A DNA stretch of 64,000 nt from Pseudomonas sp. G2-4 (GTDB taxonomy: Bacteria > Pseudomonadota > Gammaproteobacteria > Pseudomonadales > Pseudomonadaceae). How positions within the stretch are numbered: position 1 is the first letter of the stretch; each line of letters opens with the position of its first letter. The position numbers and the translations under genes were made by a program. The notes under the pieces are model-generated. The model was not told the origin of the DNA and made no database searches. It was given only the letters and a program-made list of their open reading frames with translations. Positions 42,501 through 51,027 of the stretch are shown piece after piece. The DNA is taken from contig NZ_CP125957.1 in assembly GCF_030064125.1 (NCBI RefSeq), positions 4,464,001-4,528,000 on the forward strand, read 5' to 3'.

Positions 42501-42810
42501 AGCGCTGGACCCGTATTTCGACATGCAAGAGCTGCCCGAGCAATTGGGCATAGTCGGCGGTCAGGCCTTCATAATCGTGGCCATTGCCGGTGATGCTGAA
42601 AGGCGCATAGTCCGGGGCCGAGGCCCCCAGCAATAACTGGCCTTTTTGCCGCAACCAGGTCCAGTCGGCTTCGCCCAGGGACACCGAATAGTCGCTCACA
42701 TTGGAGCGCCCGAGCACTTGCAGCATCTCGGGAGCCGCGCCAACCCATGGCGCCACACTCAATGAGCCCAGCAACAGCACCACCAGGCCTGTGCGTCGAA
42801 GCAGCATCAT
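39598..42810 (-). CDS. Unorthodox hybrid sensor kinase, BvgS/RocS-like
   Basis: About 1070 residues; a GTG at 42864 would add 18. A signal peptide (LVVLLLGSLSVAPWVGA) is followed by two periplasmic solute-binding (Venus flytrap) domains (first starting 'GQLLLGASAPDYAPFSITG', second 'HPRIKVAINDNFLPLTFFDDQGHLRGIGADVL'). One membrane helix (FSIAALLLLVTLGWVVYL) leads to the kinase with phosphoacceptor His in 'ATMSHEIRTPMNAVIG' and N/G boxes (LSNAIKFTD, 'VEDTGCGIS', 'GSGLGLVISRTL'). A receiver (VVITDCNMPMMSGYE) and an HPt domain with 'LAHRIKGGARI' complete the four-step phosphorelay. Confidence 0.93.
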   Translation of the reverse strand: MMLLRRTGLVVLLLGSLSVAPWVGAAPEMLQVLGRSNVSDYSVSLGEADWTWLRQKGQLLLGASAPDYAPFSITGNGHDYEGLTADYAQLLGQLLHVEIRVQRYPSRAESLQALRSGEIDLLGTANGFEASDPDLAMSQAYAEDLPTLVARLDDSQDLPTDLAGKRIAMLYHYLPPDTVEAFYPEASLRLYPSTLSAIGAVAFGQADVYLGDSISANYLISKNYLNNIQLADFSRMEVQPFAFALARDNARLLRIVNAALQAIPAGDRMSILRRWSAGGASMPGQQALHFSVKEQRWLEAHPRIKVAINDNFLPLTFFDDQGHLRGIGADVLARISLRTGLKFDVQRGGSVDDLIGQIESGKADVLATAIPSAELEDELRFTRPYLTNPFVLVVPARDKVPLTLDQMAGKRLALVRGNVLREFLLEQFPRVQLVVAQNAADAMAMVAAGTADGAINPLISARYMISRQYRDKLQVTSTVGTLPARVALATNRGALELYSILDKALLSISPEEMDELTNRWRSEVVIDDSYWLRNRTTIVQGFSIAALLLLVTLGWVVYLRRLLEQLRVAKKSADDANRAKTTFVATMSHEIRTPMNAVIGMLELAMKKADQGVVDRFAIEVASGAAQGMLELIGDILDIARIESGKLSLAPERANLRELIESVARIFEGLARQKHLRLSLDLDAAINRDVSIDPLRFKQVVSNLLSNAIKFTDQGEVRLSVRAESGRDDGHLGICLWVEDTGCGISVEDQRRLFSPFTQASHNAQSARSGSGLGLVISRTLCEMMGGTLTLSSVPGQGTQIEVLLSLPVLEALPAAPPAEVETQGPVRALNILVVDDYPANRVLLSQQLSYLGHRVEDVPDGAQGLRAWRSEHFDVVITDCNMPMMSGYELARAIRDEEQTRGLASTVILGFTANAQPEEKDRCVEAGMDDCLFKPISLRDLHARLASVTPDAESASSNDIDLTSLEQLTGNDSTAIKQLLKELVNSNAEDAARLRRLSAQQDLPGLADLAHRIKGGARIIQAQRLIAACEALENACRSSDRTLLAQAVDDLHQAMEQLAEQLEISLARE

Positions 42811-43004
42811 CTGGATCAGGTTGTTTCGCTTGGCGTAGTCGGCCCGGCGCACCCGCGACTTCACAATCAGTCAGGGTGACCGGCTGATGGGTTCAGACTG
42901 CCAAAACGAGGGAACAGCGAACCGTCTAGGCGCCTGGCAAAAATGCACAAGGCGCGAAATGAGTGTAGGAAACTTCTGAAGAATTTCCTGCGGGTGACCT
43001 GATA

Positions 43005-43097
43005 CCTGTGGGAGCGAGCTTGCTCGCGATTTCGGTGTGTCGGCCAATGATGCATTGACTGTCAGGCCGCTATCGCGAGCAAGCTCGCTCCCACAGG
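43005..43097. repeat. REPIN, GTGGGAGCGAGC type
   Basis: Inverted CCTGTGGGAGCGAGC units bracket a ~50-base loop between the sensor kinase and pvdA. Confidence 0.9.
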
Positions 43098-43118
43098 GTT
43101 TTGCATTGGCTGATGCGC

Positions 43119-44453
43119 CTACACGGCGGCGAGCAACAGATCGCGCACCGGACGAGCCTGGCCGCGATTTTTCCCGTGCTCATAGAGCGAGCCAGCGATT
43201 TCATCGGCGCGCACCGGCAGGATCGACAGCAGGGTATCGCTCAGGCCGTGGCTGGCCTGGCAGAAGCCCTGCATGTAGATCGCCGCCTTGCAGCGCTCGT
43301 CGGTGATCAGCTTGTAGTTGCGATCCACCTCGAAATCCCCCAGGTACTGCGCCAGCGGCTCCAGCAGGGTGCGATGCATCTGCCGTTCGTAACCGGTGGC
43401 CAGCACCACCGCGTCATAGCGGCGCACGGTCAGCTCGCCGGTGGCATTGTTGCGCACCGCCAACTCCACACCGGCGTCGGTGGCCGTGGCTTTCTCCACC
43501 GTGGTGAGGGTACGGAATGCATGGCGGGCCACACCGGAGACTTTCTGCCGATAGAAGATCCCGTAGATGCGTTCGATCAGGTCGATGTCCACCACGGAAT
43601 AGTTGGTGTTGTGGTACTCGTTGACCAGCCGCTCGCGCTCGCTGTGGGGTTGCTGGAACACCAGGTCGGTGAATTCCGGCGAGAACACTTCGTTGACGAA
43701 CGGGCTGTCGTCCGCCGGCTTCAGGGCCGAACCGCGCAGGATCATGTCGACCTGCACCGACGGGAAGCTGTCGTTGAGGTCGATGAAGGCCTCCGCCGCG
43801 CTCTGTCCGCCACCGATGATCGCAATGTTCATCGGTTGGCCGCTCACGCACGGCTGACTCGCCATGCGCTCCAGGTACTGGGAATGGTGGAACACCCGGC
43901 CGTCATCCTTGAAAGCCTTGAACGCATCGGGAATCCGCGGCGTACCGCCGGCACTGACCACCAGCGAACGGGCGGTACGCACGAATTCTTCGCCCTGGCT
44001 TCCGCGGGAAATCACCCGCAGGGCTTCGACCTGCTGGTTGTGCAGCACCGGTTCGATGCGCAGCACTTCTTCACCGTAGCGGCTCTGTTCGGCGAACTGC
44101 GCGGCCACCCAGCGCAGGTAGTCGTTGTACTCCATGCGGCACGGGTAGAAGGTGCCGAGGTTGATGAAGTCCACCAGGCGCCCGTGGTGCTTGAGGTAGT
44201 TGACGAACGAGTAAGGACTGGTGGGGTTGCGCAGGGTCACCAGGTCCTTGAGGAAGGAAATCTGCAACTCGCTCTGGGTCACCAGGGTGTTGCCGTGCCA
44301 GCGGTAGTCGGCCTGTTTGTCGAGGAACAGCACATCCAGTTCGCCCTGGACCGGGGCCCGCTCCTGCAGCGCGATGGCCAACGCCAGGTTCGAGGGGCCG
44401 AAGCCGATACCGATCAAGTCGTGAACGGTGGGCGATGCAATTGCCTGTGTCAT
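43119..44453 (-). CDS. pvdA: L-ornithine N5-monooxygenase
   Basis: 444 residues, as P. aeruginosa PvdA (443). It hydroxylates ornithine to N5-hydroxyornithine for pyoverdine, using FAD, NADPH and O2. FAD motif 'GIGFGPSNLALAIAL', substrate region 'FLKDLVTLRNPTSPYSFVNYL', NADPH motif 'IIGGGQSAAEAFIDL' and C-terminal 'VLATGYERQMH' are all present. A PvdS box lies ~96 bases upstream. It stands at the left end of the pyoverdine locus, on the strand opposite to pvdRT-opmQ. Confidence 0.96.
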   Translation of the reverse strand: MTQAIASPTVHDLIGIGFGPSNLALAIALQERAPVQGELDVLFLDKQADYRWHGNTLVTQSELQISFLKDLVTLRNPTSPYSFVNYLKHHGRLVDFINLGTFYPCRMEYNDYLRWVAAQFAEQSRYGEEVLRIEPVLHNQQVEALRVISRGSQGEEFVRTARSLVVSAGGTPRIPDAFKAFKDDGRVFHHSQYLERMASQPCVSGQPMNIAIIGGGQSAAEAFIDLNDSFPSVQVDMILRGSALKPADDSPFVNEVFSPEFTDLVFQQPHSERERLVNEYHNTNYSVVDIDLIERIYGIFYRQKVSGVARHAFRTLTTVEKATATDAGVELAVRNNATGELTVRRYDAVVLATGYERQMHRTLLEPLAQYLGDFEVDRNYKLITDERCKAAIYMQGFCQASHGLSDTLLSILPVRADEIAGSLYEHGKNRGQARPVRDLLLAAV

Positions 44454-44548
44454 GTCCAGTGTCCTCTGGAGAAGCCCTCAACAGGGCATGAAAAGCCTGG
44501 GGAACCTGACCAGCGTTTGTGAGGCCGGCAAGTCGTCTGTTGAGAGGA

Positions 44549-44572
44549 ACGAGGACAAGGAAAAAAAATTTA
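44549..44572 (-). promoter_or_regulatory. PvdS (iron-starvation) promoter box for pvdA
   Basis: Minus strand TAAAT (44572-44568), 16 bases, CGT (44551-44549). This is the consensus iron-starvation box recognised by the sigma factor PvdS. Confidence 0.85.
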
Positions 44573-44597
44573 CCGCGAGGCGACCAATGTGGGCGGA

Positions 44598-45080
44598 TTA
44601 ATGCGCGTCCCACTGACGTACACGAATGCGACAGTGCTTCATGGCGTTGACGATGTGCTTCTCCACCAGCGCCCGGGAAATACCCAGGCGCTCGGCGATT
44701 TGCGGGTGGGACAGACCTTCGAGCTTGCGCAACAGGAAGCTCTCGCGGCACAGCGGCGGCAGCTCGGCCAGGGCGCGCTGCAGCATGTCCAGGCGCTGGC
44801 CATGGTCGAGACTGGTGTGGGGCGAGGGCGTGAAGAAGCGCTCTTCACTGTCCAGCACGTCCAGGGATTCGACCTGGCGCAGGGTATTGCGCCGATGACC
44901 GTCGATCACCAGGTTCAACGCGGTGCGGTACAGGAAGGCCCGGGGTTGTTCGATGGGGGTGTCGCTGGCACGCTCCAGTACCCGCACATAGGCGTCATGC
45001 ACCACATCCTCGGCCGCCTGGCGGTTGCCTAGCCTGGCGTTCAGGAAACACACCAGCTCGCGATAGTAGTTTTCCAACAT
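44598..45080 (-). CDS. fpvI: ECF sigma factor for the ferripyoverdine receptor
   Basis: 160 residues from MLENYYRELVCFLNARLG (an ATG five codons upstream is possible). Sigma region 2 is 'RLGNRQAAEDVVHDAYVRVLERA..PRAFLYRTALNLVIDGHRR'; region 4 is 'LPPLCRESFLLRKLEGLSHPQIAERLGISRALVEKHI'. Position next to pvdA and before pvdR is that of P. aeruginosa fpvI, which drives fpvA when the receptor binds ferripyoverdine. Its anti-sigma partner FpvR, expected next door, is not present. A Fur-like box lies ~90 bases upstream. Confidence 0.88.
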   Translation of the reverse strand: MLENYYRELVCFLNARLGNRQAAEDVVHDAYVRVLERASDTPIEQPRAFLYRTALNLVIDGHRRNTLRQVESLDVLDSEERFFTPSPHTSLDHGQRLDMLQRALAELPPLCRESFLLRKLEGLSHPQIAERLGISRALVEKHIVNAMKHCRIRVRQWDAH

Positions 45081-45171
45081 GACTCCCGTGCGCATGGCTT
45101 GCGCCAGCTATCCCTGTGCCAATTCGGCGTGCCTGGATAGGCAGTAGCACGATAGTGGCAGATTCAGTGGC

Positions 45172-45190
45172 GTAATTTATAGTAATTCTC
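45172..45190. promoter_or_regulatory. Candidate Fur box upstream of fpvI
   Basis: GTAATTTATAGTAATTCTC agrees by eye with about 11 of 19 positions of the Fur consensus. Iron-repressed ECF sigma genes of this pathway usually have one. Moderate match only. Confidence 0.45.
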
Positions 45191-45262
45191 ATATAGATTT
45201 AAAGCTTTGCTTTGTATCGGGGCTGATTCGTTCAGTTGATGAGGCGCCGGGCCCCTGGCTTT

Positions 45263-45407
45263 TGTGGCGAGGGAGCTTGCTCCCGCTGGACTGCGCAGCA
45301 GGCCCAATGGCCGGAACCTCGGTGGGTCAGATGTTTTTGAGGGGGCTGGTTTGGGGGCTGGTTTGGGGGCTGCTTCGCAGCCCAGCGGGAGCAAGCTCCC
45401 TCGCCAC
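45263..45407. repeat. REPIN, TGTGGCGAGGGAGC type, with the long G-rich loop
   Basis: Inverted REPs flank a loop reading CCGGAACCTCGGTGGGTCAG followed by ATGTTTTTGAGGGGGCTGG. The GGTTTGGGGGCT unit is duplicated. Nearly the same loop recurs at 50103-50236 and 51028-51160. Confidence 0.9.
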
Positions 45408-45463
45408 GGGGTTCGGGTCGCTTCAGCTGATTCGTTAACCTGCGACCAAGTGTTTCAAACCAG

Positions 45464-45487
45464 TAAATTCCCGCCCCAAGCGCTCGT
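45464..45487 (+). promoter_or_regulatory. PvdS promoter box for pvdRT-opmQ
   Basis: TAAAT, 16 bases, CGT on the plus strand, 68 bases before the pvdR ATG. Confidence 0.85.
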
Positions 45488-45554
45488 TTACCAGAACAGC
45501 CTCCCGTCCCTGCCCTGCCTGCGACGGGCCCGATATCACCGGCCGGAACCCTGC

Positions 45555-46706
45555 ATGAAACGTCCCCGCCCTACCCGACGCGCCTGGCTTCTAACCTTCG
45601 CCCTGCTTCCGGCCGTGGCCTTTGCCACCTGGCAAGCGGTTGCACCGAGTCGCGAACCCCTGGCCACCGCCCCCGTCACCCGTGGTGATATCGAAAACAG
45701 CGTCACCGCCCTGGGCACTTTGCAGCCACGGCGCTACGTGGACGTCGGCGCCCAGGCGTCCGGGCAGATCCAGAAGATCCATGTGGAGGCCGGCGACGAG
45801 GTGCGTGAGGGCCAGCTCTTGGTGGAAATCGACCCTTCCACACAAAAGGCCAAGCTGGACGCCGGACGCTTCTCGATTGAAAACCTCAAGGCCCAGCTTC
45901 AGGAACAGCGCGCCCAGCACGACCTGGCCCGGCAGAAATTCCGCCGCCAGCAACAACTCAAGGCCGGCGGCGCCACCCGCGAGGAAGACGTGCAGACCGC
46001 CGAGGCCGAAGTGCGGGCAACCCAGGCACGCATCGACATGTTCCAGGCCCAGATCCGTCAGGCCCAGGCCAGCCTGCGCAGTGACGAAGCCGAGTTGGGC
46101 TACACGCGAATCTATGCGCCGATGAGCGGCACGGTAGTCGCCGTCGGCGCGCGGGAAGGCCAGACCCTCAACGCCCAGCAACAAACCCCATTGATCCTGC
46201 GCATCGCCCGCCTGTCGCCGATGACCGTCTGGGCCGAAGTTTCGGAAGCGGACATCGGCCACGTCAAACCGGGCATGACCGCCTATTTCACCACCCTGTC
46301 CGGCGGCACCCGTCGGTGGAGCAGCACCGTGCGCCAGATTCTGCCGGTGCCGCCGCGTCCGCTGGAAGCCAGCCAGGGCGGCAGCCCCACCGGTGGTCGC
46401 AGTGGCAGCGAACGGGTGGTGCTCTACACCGTGCTGCTCGACGTCGACAACGCCGACCGCAGCCTGATGACCGACATGACTGCCCAAGTGTTTTTCGTCG
46501 CCGCCCAGGCCCAGAACGTGCTGACCGTGCCTACCGCAGCATTACAGGACAACGCCGGCCAGGTGCGGGTCCTGGCCGACAATGGCGATGTCCAGTCGCG
46601 GGCCGTGCGCACCGGCGTCAGCGATCGACTGCGCATCCAGATTGTCGACGGCCTGAGCGAGGGCGAACAGGTGCTGATCGGCCCGGCCACCGGCAGCGGA
46701 GGCTGA
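45555..46706 (+). CDS. pvdR: Periplasmic adaptor of the pyoverdine efflux pump
   Basis: 383 residues (MacA-like membrane fusion protein). An N-terminal membrane anchor (WLLTFALLPAVAFATWQAV) is followed by the lipoyl half 'GQIQKIHVEAGDEVREGQLLVEID', a long coiled coil (LQEQRAQHDLARQKFRRQQQL...EAEVRATQARIDMFQAQIRQA), and the second lipoyl half 'YTRIYAPMSGTVVAVGAREGQTLNA'. With PvdT and OpmQ it recycles and secretes pyoverdine. The start is the first ATG after the PvdS box. Confidence 0.95.
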   Translation: MKRPRPTRRAWLLTFALLPAVAFATWQAVAPSREPLATAPVTRGDIENSVTALGTLQPRRYVDVGAQASGQIQKIHVEAGDEVREGQLLVEIDPSTQKAKLDAGRFSIENLKAQLQEQRAQHDLARQKFRRQQQLKAGGATREEDVQTAEAEVRATQARIDMFQAQIRQAQASLRSDEAELGYTRIYAPMSGTVVAVGAREGQTLNAQQQTPLILRIARLSPMTVWAEVSEADIGHVKPGMTAYFTTLSGGTRRWSSTVRQILPVPPRPLEASQGGSPTGGRSGSERVVLYTVLLDVDNADRSLMTDMTAQVFFVAAQAQNVLTVPTAALQDNAGQVRVLADNGDVQSRAVRTGVSDRLRIQIVDGLSEGEQVLIGPATGSGG

Positions 46707-48677
46707 ATGAACACGCCCCTGATCGAACTGCGGGACATTCGCAAGGCCTACGGCGGTGGCGACAGCCCCCGGGTGGAGGTGCTGCGCGGCATCGACTTGT
46801 CCATTCACGCGGGGGAATTCCTGGCGATTGTCGGCGCGTCTGGCTCCGGTAAATCCACCTTGATGAACATCCTCGGCTGCCTCGACCGCCCTACCAGTGG
46901 CGAATACCGTTTTGCTGGCGAAGACGTCGCCAATCTGGGCAGCGATGAGTTGGCCTGGCTGCGGCGCGAAGCGTTCGGGTTCGTGTTCCAGGGCTACCAC
47001 CTGATCCCGTCCGGCACCGCCCAGGAAAACGTCGAGATGCCAGCGATCTACGCCGGCACCTCGGCCGCCGAGCGCCACGCCCGCGCCAGTGCCCTGCTGG
47101 AACGCCTGGGCCTGGCCAGCCGCACCGGCAACCGTCCGCATCAGTTGTCCGGCGGCCAGCAGCAACGGGTGTCGATTGCCCGGGCTTTGATGAACGGCGG
47201 CCACATCATCCTCGCCGACGAACCCACCGGCGCCCTCGACAGCCAGAGCGGCATCGAAGTCATGGCCTTGCTCGACGAACTGGCGAGCCAGGGCCACGTG
47301 GTGATCCTGATCACCCACGACCGCGAAGTCGCGGCCCGGGCCAAACGCATCATTGAAATCCGCGACGGGCTGATCATCAGCGACAGCGCCGGCACTGCGC
47401 CCGCCACGCCCCCTGCCAATCCCAAGGCGCTGCAGGCTGTGGACCTGCGCCAGCGGCTGAGTGCCGGCAGCGAACACAACGGTGCCTGGAAAGGCGAGTT
47501 GCTCGACGCCGTGCAGGCCGCGTGGCGGGTGATGTGGATCAACCGCTTCCGCACCGCCCTGACCTTGCTCGGCATCGTCATCGGCGTGGCTTCGGTGGTG
47601 GTGATGCTGGCGGTGGGCGAAGGCAGCAAGCGCCAGGTCATGGCCCAGATGGGCGCCTTCGGCTCCAACATCATCTACCTCAACGGCAGCGCCCCCAGCC
47701 CACGCGCGGCCAAGGGCATCATCAGCGAATACGACCTGGCCGCCCTCGCCGCCCTGCCCGAAGTGCAGCGGATCATGCCGGTCAACGGTGCCGAAGCCAG
47801 CGTGCGTTTCGGCAACCTCGACCACACCAGCTACGTGGGCGGCAATGACACGAATTTCCCGATGATCTTCAATTGGCCAGTGGCCCAGGGCAGTTACTTC
47901 AGCGAGGCCGATGAACGTAGCGCCGCCGCGGTGGCGGTGATCGGCTACCGGGTCCGCCAGAAACTGTTCAGGGACGTCGCCGACCCCGTCGGCCGTTACA
48001 TCCTGATCGAGAACATGCCGTTCCAGGTGGTCGGCGTGCTGGCGGAAAAAGGCGCCAGCTCCGGGGATTCGGACGCCGACAACCGCATCGCCGTGCCCTA
48101 CTCCGCCGCCAGCGTGCGGCTGTTCGGCAGTCGTCATCCCGAGTACGTGGTGATCGCCGCCAAGGACGCGGGCAAGGTCAAGGAGGCCGAGCAAGCCGTC
48201 TCCCGAACGCTGTTGCGCCTGCATGAAGGCAAGCAGGATTTCGAACTGACCAACAACGCCGCGATGATCCAGGCCGAGGCCCGCACCCAGGGCACGCTGT
48301 CGCTGATGCTCGGCGCCATTGCGGCGATTTCGCTGTTGGTGGGCGGCATCGGCGTGATGAACATCATGCTCATGACCGTGCGCGAACGGACCCGGGAAAT
48401 CGGCATCCGCATGGCCACCGGCGCGCGCCAGCGCGACATCCTGCGCCAGTTCCTCACCGAAGCGGTGATGCTCTCGGTGGTGGGCGGGCTGGCGGGCATC
48501 GGTCTGGCCCTGCTGGTGGGCGGCGCGCTGCTGCTGGGCAAGATTGCCGTGGCGTTCGAATGGCTGGCGGTGTTCGGCGCCTTCGGCTGCGCCTTGGTCA
48601 CCGGCGTCGTCTTTGGCTTCATGCCGGCCCGCAAGGCCGCCCGCCTCGACCCGGTCGCGGCCCTCACCAGTGAATAA
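46707..48677 (+). CDS. pvdT: MacB-type ABC transporter of the pyoverdine efflux pump
   Basis: 656 residues. The N-terminal ATPase has Walker A '[13 protein letters not shown]', signature '[16 protein letters not shown]' and Walker B '[12 protein letters not shown]'. A linker leads to four membrane helices: one near residue 290 ([21 protein letters not shown]) and three at the C-terminus ([22 protein letters not shown], '[22 protein letters not shown]', '[20 protein letters not shown]'). A large periplasmic domain lies between them. Starts directly after the pvdR stop. Confidence 0.96.
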   Translation: MNTPLIELRDIRKAYGGGDSPRVEVLRGIDLSIHAGEFLAIVGASGSGKSTLMNILGCLDRPTSGEYRFAGEDVANLGSDELAWLRREAFGFVFQGYHLIPSGTAQENVEMPAIYAGTSAAERHARASALLERLGLASRTGNRPHQLSGGQQQRVSIARALMNGGHIILADEPTGALDSQSGIEVMALLDELASQGHVVILITHDREVAARAKRIIEIRDGLIISDSAGTAPATPPANPKALQAVDLRQRLSAGSEHNGAWKGELLDAVQAAWRVMWINRFRTALTLLGIVIGVASVVVMLAVGEGSKRQVMAQMGAFGSNIIYLNGSAPSPRAAKGIISEYDLAALAALPEVQRIMPVNGAEASVRFGNLDHTSYVGGNDTNFPMIFNWPVAQGSYFSEADERSAAAVAVIGYRVRQKLFRDVADPVGRYILIENMPFQVVGVLAEKGASSGDSDADNRIAVPYSAASVRLFGSRHPEYVVIAAKDAGKVKEAEQAVSRTLLRLHEGKQDFELTNNAAMIQAEARTQGTLSLMLGAIAAISLLVGGIGVMNIMLMTVRERTREIGIRMATGARQRDILRQFLTEAVMLSVVGGLAGIGLALLVGGALLLGKIAVAFEWLAVFGAFGCALVTGVVFGFMPARKAARLDPVAALTSE

Positions 48678-48687
48678 ACCTCATCCC

Positions 48688-50082
48688 ATGAAAGCGCCCC
48701 TAACCCTCCTGGCAGTCAGTTTGTTACTGACGGCCTGCGCCAGCCCGTTGTCGCCACCGGACAGCGGTATCCAGCCGCCACCGGCCTGGCAGAACCTCGA
48801 CACGCCCAGCGCTCGCGCCGAAAACCAGCAATGGTGGACACACTTCGGCAGCCCACAGTTGAACCGGTTGATCGAACAAGCGCGCCTGGACAGCCACGAC
48901 CTGGCCGCCGCCATGGCCCGGGTGCGCCAGGCCCAGGCCAGTGCGGTGATCGCCGGCGCGCCGCTGCTTCCGGCGGTCACGACCGGGCTCAACGGCAATC
49001 GCCAGGAATTGTTGCGCGGCAAAGGCTACAGCCAGCTGGACGTGGATCGGAACAACCGCACCATCGATTACTACGATGCCAACCTCAGTGCCACTTATGA
49101 GCTGGATTTCTGGGGCGGCAAACGGGCGGCCCGGGACAGTGCGTTGAGCACGCTCTCGGCCAGCCAGTTCGACCGCGCGACCGTGGAGTTGACCCTGCTC
49201 AGCGGCGTCGCCAACAGCTACACCCAGGCGTTGTCCCTGGGTGAACAGCAGCGCATCGCCGAACTCAACCTGGCCAACGCCGAAAGTGTGCTCGAACTGG
49301 TGCAGACTCGCTACGACGCCGGCGGCGCCACGGCCTTGGAGTTGTCGCAACAGAAAAGCCTGGTGGCGGCGCAGCAACGCCGCTTGCCCCAAGTGCAGCA
49401 ACAGGCCAAGGAAGCGCTGATTACCTTGGCGGCGCTGCTGGGGCAACCGGTGCAGGCGGTCAGGCTCGACGATGAACAGTTCGAACAACTGCAGTGGCCT
49501 TCCATCGACGCCGGGGTGCCCAGCGAACTGCTGCGCCGTCGCCCGGACATCGCCGCCGCCGAAGCGCGCCTCACCGCTGCCCAGGCCGACATCAGCGTGG
49601 CCCGCGCCGCCATGCTGCCCTCCGTCACCCTGGGCCTGAGCCTGGGCACTGGCGCCGACATCGCCGACCAGTTGCTGCGCAACAACGTCTACAACCTCAC
49701 CGCCGGTTTGGCCGCGCCGATCTTCAACAATGGCCGCCTGAGGGCCGAACGGGACAAGGCCACTGCCCGCCAGGAGGAACTGCTGGAGCTCTATCGAGCC
49801 GCCATCATCAACGGCTTCGCCGACGTCGAAAAAGCCCTGAACAGCATCAACGGCCTGGACCAGCAGCGGCAGTGGCAAAGCGAAGAACTGCAGCAGGCCC
49901 AGACCGCCTTCGACATCGCCCAGCGCCGCTACCAGGCCGGCGCCGAAGACCTGCTCACCGTGCTGGAAACCCAACGCACGCTGTACACCGCCCAGGACAT
50001 GAACGTGCAGCTAAGACTGGCGCGGGTGCAGGCGAGTGTGGCGTTGTACAAGGCGTTGGGTGGGGGTTGGCGGGTGATGTAA
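48688..50082 (+). CDS. opmQ: Outer-membrane factor of the pyoverdine efflux pump
   Basis: 464 residues, TolC/OprM (NodT) family. Lipoprotein signal 'LTLLAVSLLLTACASPL' with the lipidated Cys. Two OEP repeats: first 'LIEQARLDSHDLAAAMARVRQAQASAVIAGAPLLPAV', second 'ELLRRRPDIAAAEARLTAAQADISVARAAMLPSVTL', plus the usual 'TAGLAAPIFNNGRLRAERDKATARQEEL'. An alternative GTG at 48670 would add six residues. Third gene of the operon. Confidence 0.95.
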   Translation: MKAPLTLLAVSLLLTACASPLSPPDSGIQPPPAWQNLDTPSARAENQQWWTHFGSPQLNRLIEQARLDSHDLAAAMARVRQAQASAVIAGAPLLPAVTTGLNGNRQELLRGKGYSQLDVDRNNRTIDYYDANLSATYELDFWGGKRAARDSALSTLSASQFDRATVELTLLSGVANSYTQALSLGEQQRIAELNLANAESVLELVQTRYDAGGATALELSQQKSLVAAQQRRLPQVQQQAKEALITLAALLGQPVQAVRLDDEQFEQLQWPSIDAGVPSELLRRRPDIAAAEARLTAAQADISVARAAMLPSVTLGLSLGTGADIADQLLRNNVYNLTAGLAAPIFNNGRLRAERDKATARQEELLELYRAAIINGFADVEKALNSINGLDQQRQWQSEELQQAQTAFDIAQRRYQAGAEDLLTVLETQRTLYTAQDMNVQLRLARVQASVALYKALGGGWRVM

Positions 50083-50102
50083 ACCTGAAGCCAAGTGACA
50101 CC

Positions 50103-50236
50103 TGTGGCGAGGGAGCTTGCTCCCGCTGGGCTGCGCAGCAGCCCCCATGGCCGGCACCTCGGTGGGTCAGATGTTTTTGAGGGGGCTGGTTTGGGGGCTG
50201 CTGCGCAGCCCAGCGGGAGCAAGCTCCCTCGCCACA
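50103..50236. repeat. REPIN, TGTGGCGAGGGAGC type, with the long G-rich loop
   Basis: Same structure and nearly identical loop as 45263-45407, immediately after opmQ. The 5' part (GGGCTGCGCAGCAGCCCC) forms an extra hairpin. Confidence 0.9.
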
Positions 50237-50380
50237 ATAGCGTTCGCTTCAGTGCTGTTGAGGCTGCAATGTAGGACGTCCGAGCGAGGCTACATCGCCT
50301 TGCGCCGTTGCCTACAACTACGCCAGAATCCGCCGGCTTGTGCGCCTAAAGTCCTGTCGATAACTTGTTCCCCGTCACTG

Positions 50381-50590
50381 CTCATCAGTGACCGGGTCTG
50401 CAAGCCCGATGAATATCAGGCGCATAGCCAGAAAGCCATCGACACATTGGTGTTCGTTCCATGGCGGCTATGTGTGGGAGACCTTCGGGTCTGCCGGGTT
50501 CCTGATTTCCCGGTCTTGCAGACCCGCACATAGCTGCCACCCATCATCTGCAAGTGATGTCTGGCAGCGCCTTTTGAATAATCAGGAGCT
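50381..50590 (+). promoter_or_regulatory. Structured leader of the DUF6124 gene, long imperfect hairpin
   Basis: Non-coding stretch of about 350 bases before the small gene. GGCGGCTATGTGTGGG at 50463-50478 pairs with CCCGCACATAGCTGCC at 50523-50538, enclosing further pairing of GGGTCTGCCGGG with CCCGG..GACCC. A related fragment (GACCGGGTCTGCAAGCCCG) occurs at 50392-50410. It could be a leader RNA or a DNA repeat carried with this gene family. Confidence 0.55.
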
Positions 50591-50595
50591 GCACC

Positions 50596-50922
50596 ATGTT
50601 CAAGATCACCCCCAATCCCCCCGAAGACGATTCCAAAAAACTCAACGAAGCCGCCGACCGCGCCCTCGCCTTTTATCTCGATCCAAAACCTGAAAAACCC
50701 AATCCATCACCGGGCCAGTTGTTCACTGTCGCAGAAGGCACGGACATGGAATGCCTGCTGGCCAACCTCAGCGAAACCCTGGCCTCGGTCAATGCCATGG
50801 CCAGTGACCTGGCGTTTGAACTGGACGGCTCGCGGCGGCATGTTGCTTTGGGGATTCAGCAGATGATCGAGCTGGGCGAACTGTTGGCGAATCGTGCCTT
50901 GGACATCGCCGCGCCGCGCTAA
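50596..50922 (+). CDS. DUF6124/DUF3077-type small protein
   Basis: 108 residues (MFKITPNPPEDDSKKLNEAADRAL...). The pattern 'LFTVAEGTDMECLLANLSETLASVNAMASDLAFELDGSRRHVALGIQQMIELGELLANRAL' fits the DUF3077-like family that occurs in several copies per genome in pseudomonads. AGGAG precedes the ATG by seven bases. Function unknown. It lies between opmQ and pvdP but is not a known part of the pyoverdine pathway. Confidence 0.8.
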   Translation: MFKITPNPPEDDSKKLNEAADRALAFYLDPKPEKPNPSPGQLFTVAEGTDMECLLANLSETLASVNAMASDLAFELDGSRRHVALGIQQMIELGELLANRALDIAAPR

Positions 50923-50957
50923 AAACCTTCACAACAAATCTCAAGTCAAGTGACACC

Positions 50958-50987
50958 TGTGGTGAGGGGATTTATCCCCTCGCCACA
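50958..50987. repeat. Short REP of a third type (TGTGGTGAGGGG)
   Basis: TGTGGTGAGGGGATTTATCC and its continuation form a compact hairpin with a TTTA loop. Confidence 0.8.
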
Positions 50988-51027
50988 ATGGTGTTCACTT
51001 GAGTTCAATCCCCAGCCAAGTACACCC

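Noticed and set aside
43101..44522. Plus-strand frame of 473 codons
   Set aside because: Antisense to pvdA; composition and lack of domains show a shadow.
46542..48224. Minus-strand frame of 560 codons
   Set aside because: A shadow of pvdT: His/Gly/Asp-rich composition typical of the antisense of a GC-rich gene, no domain.
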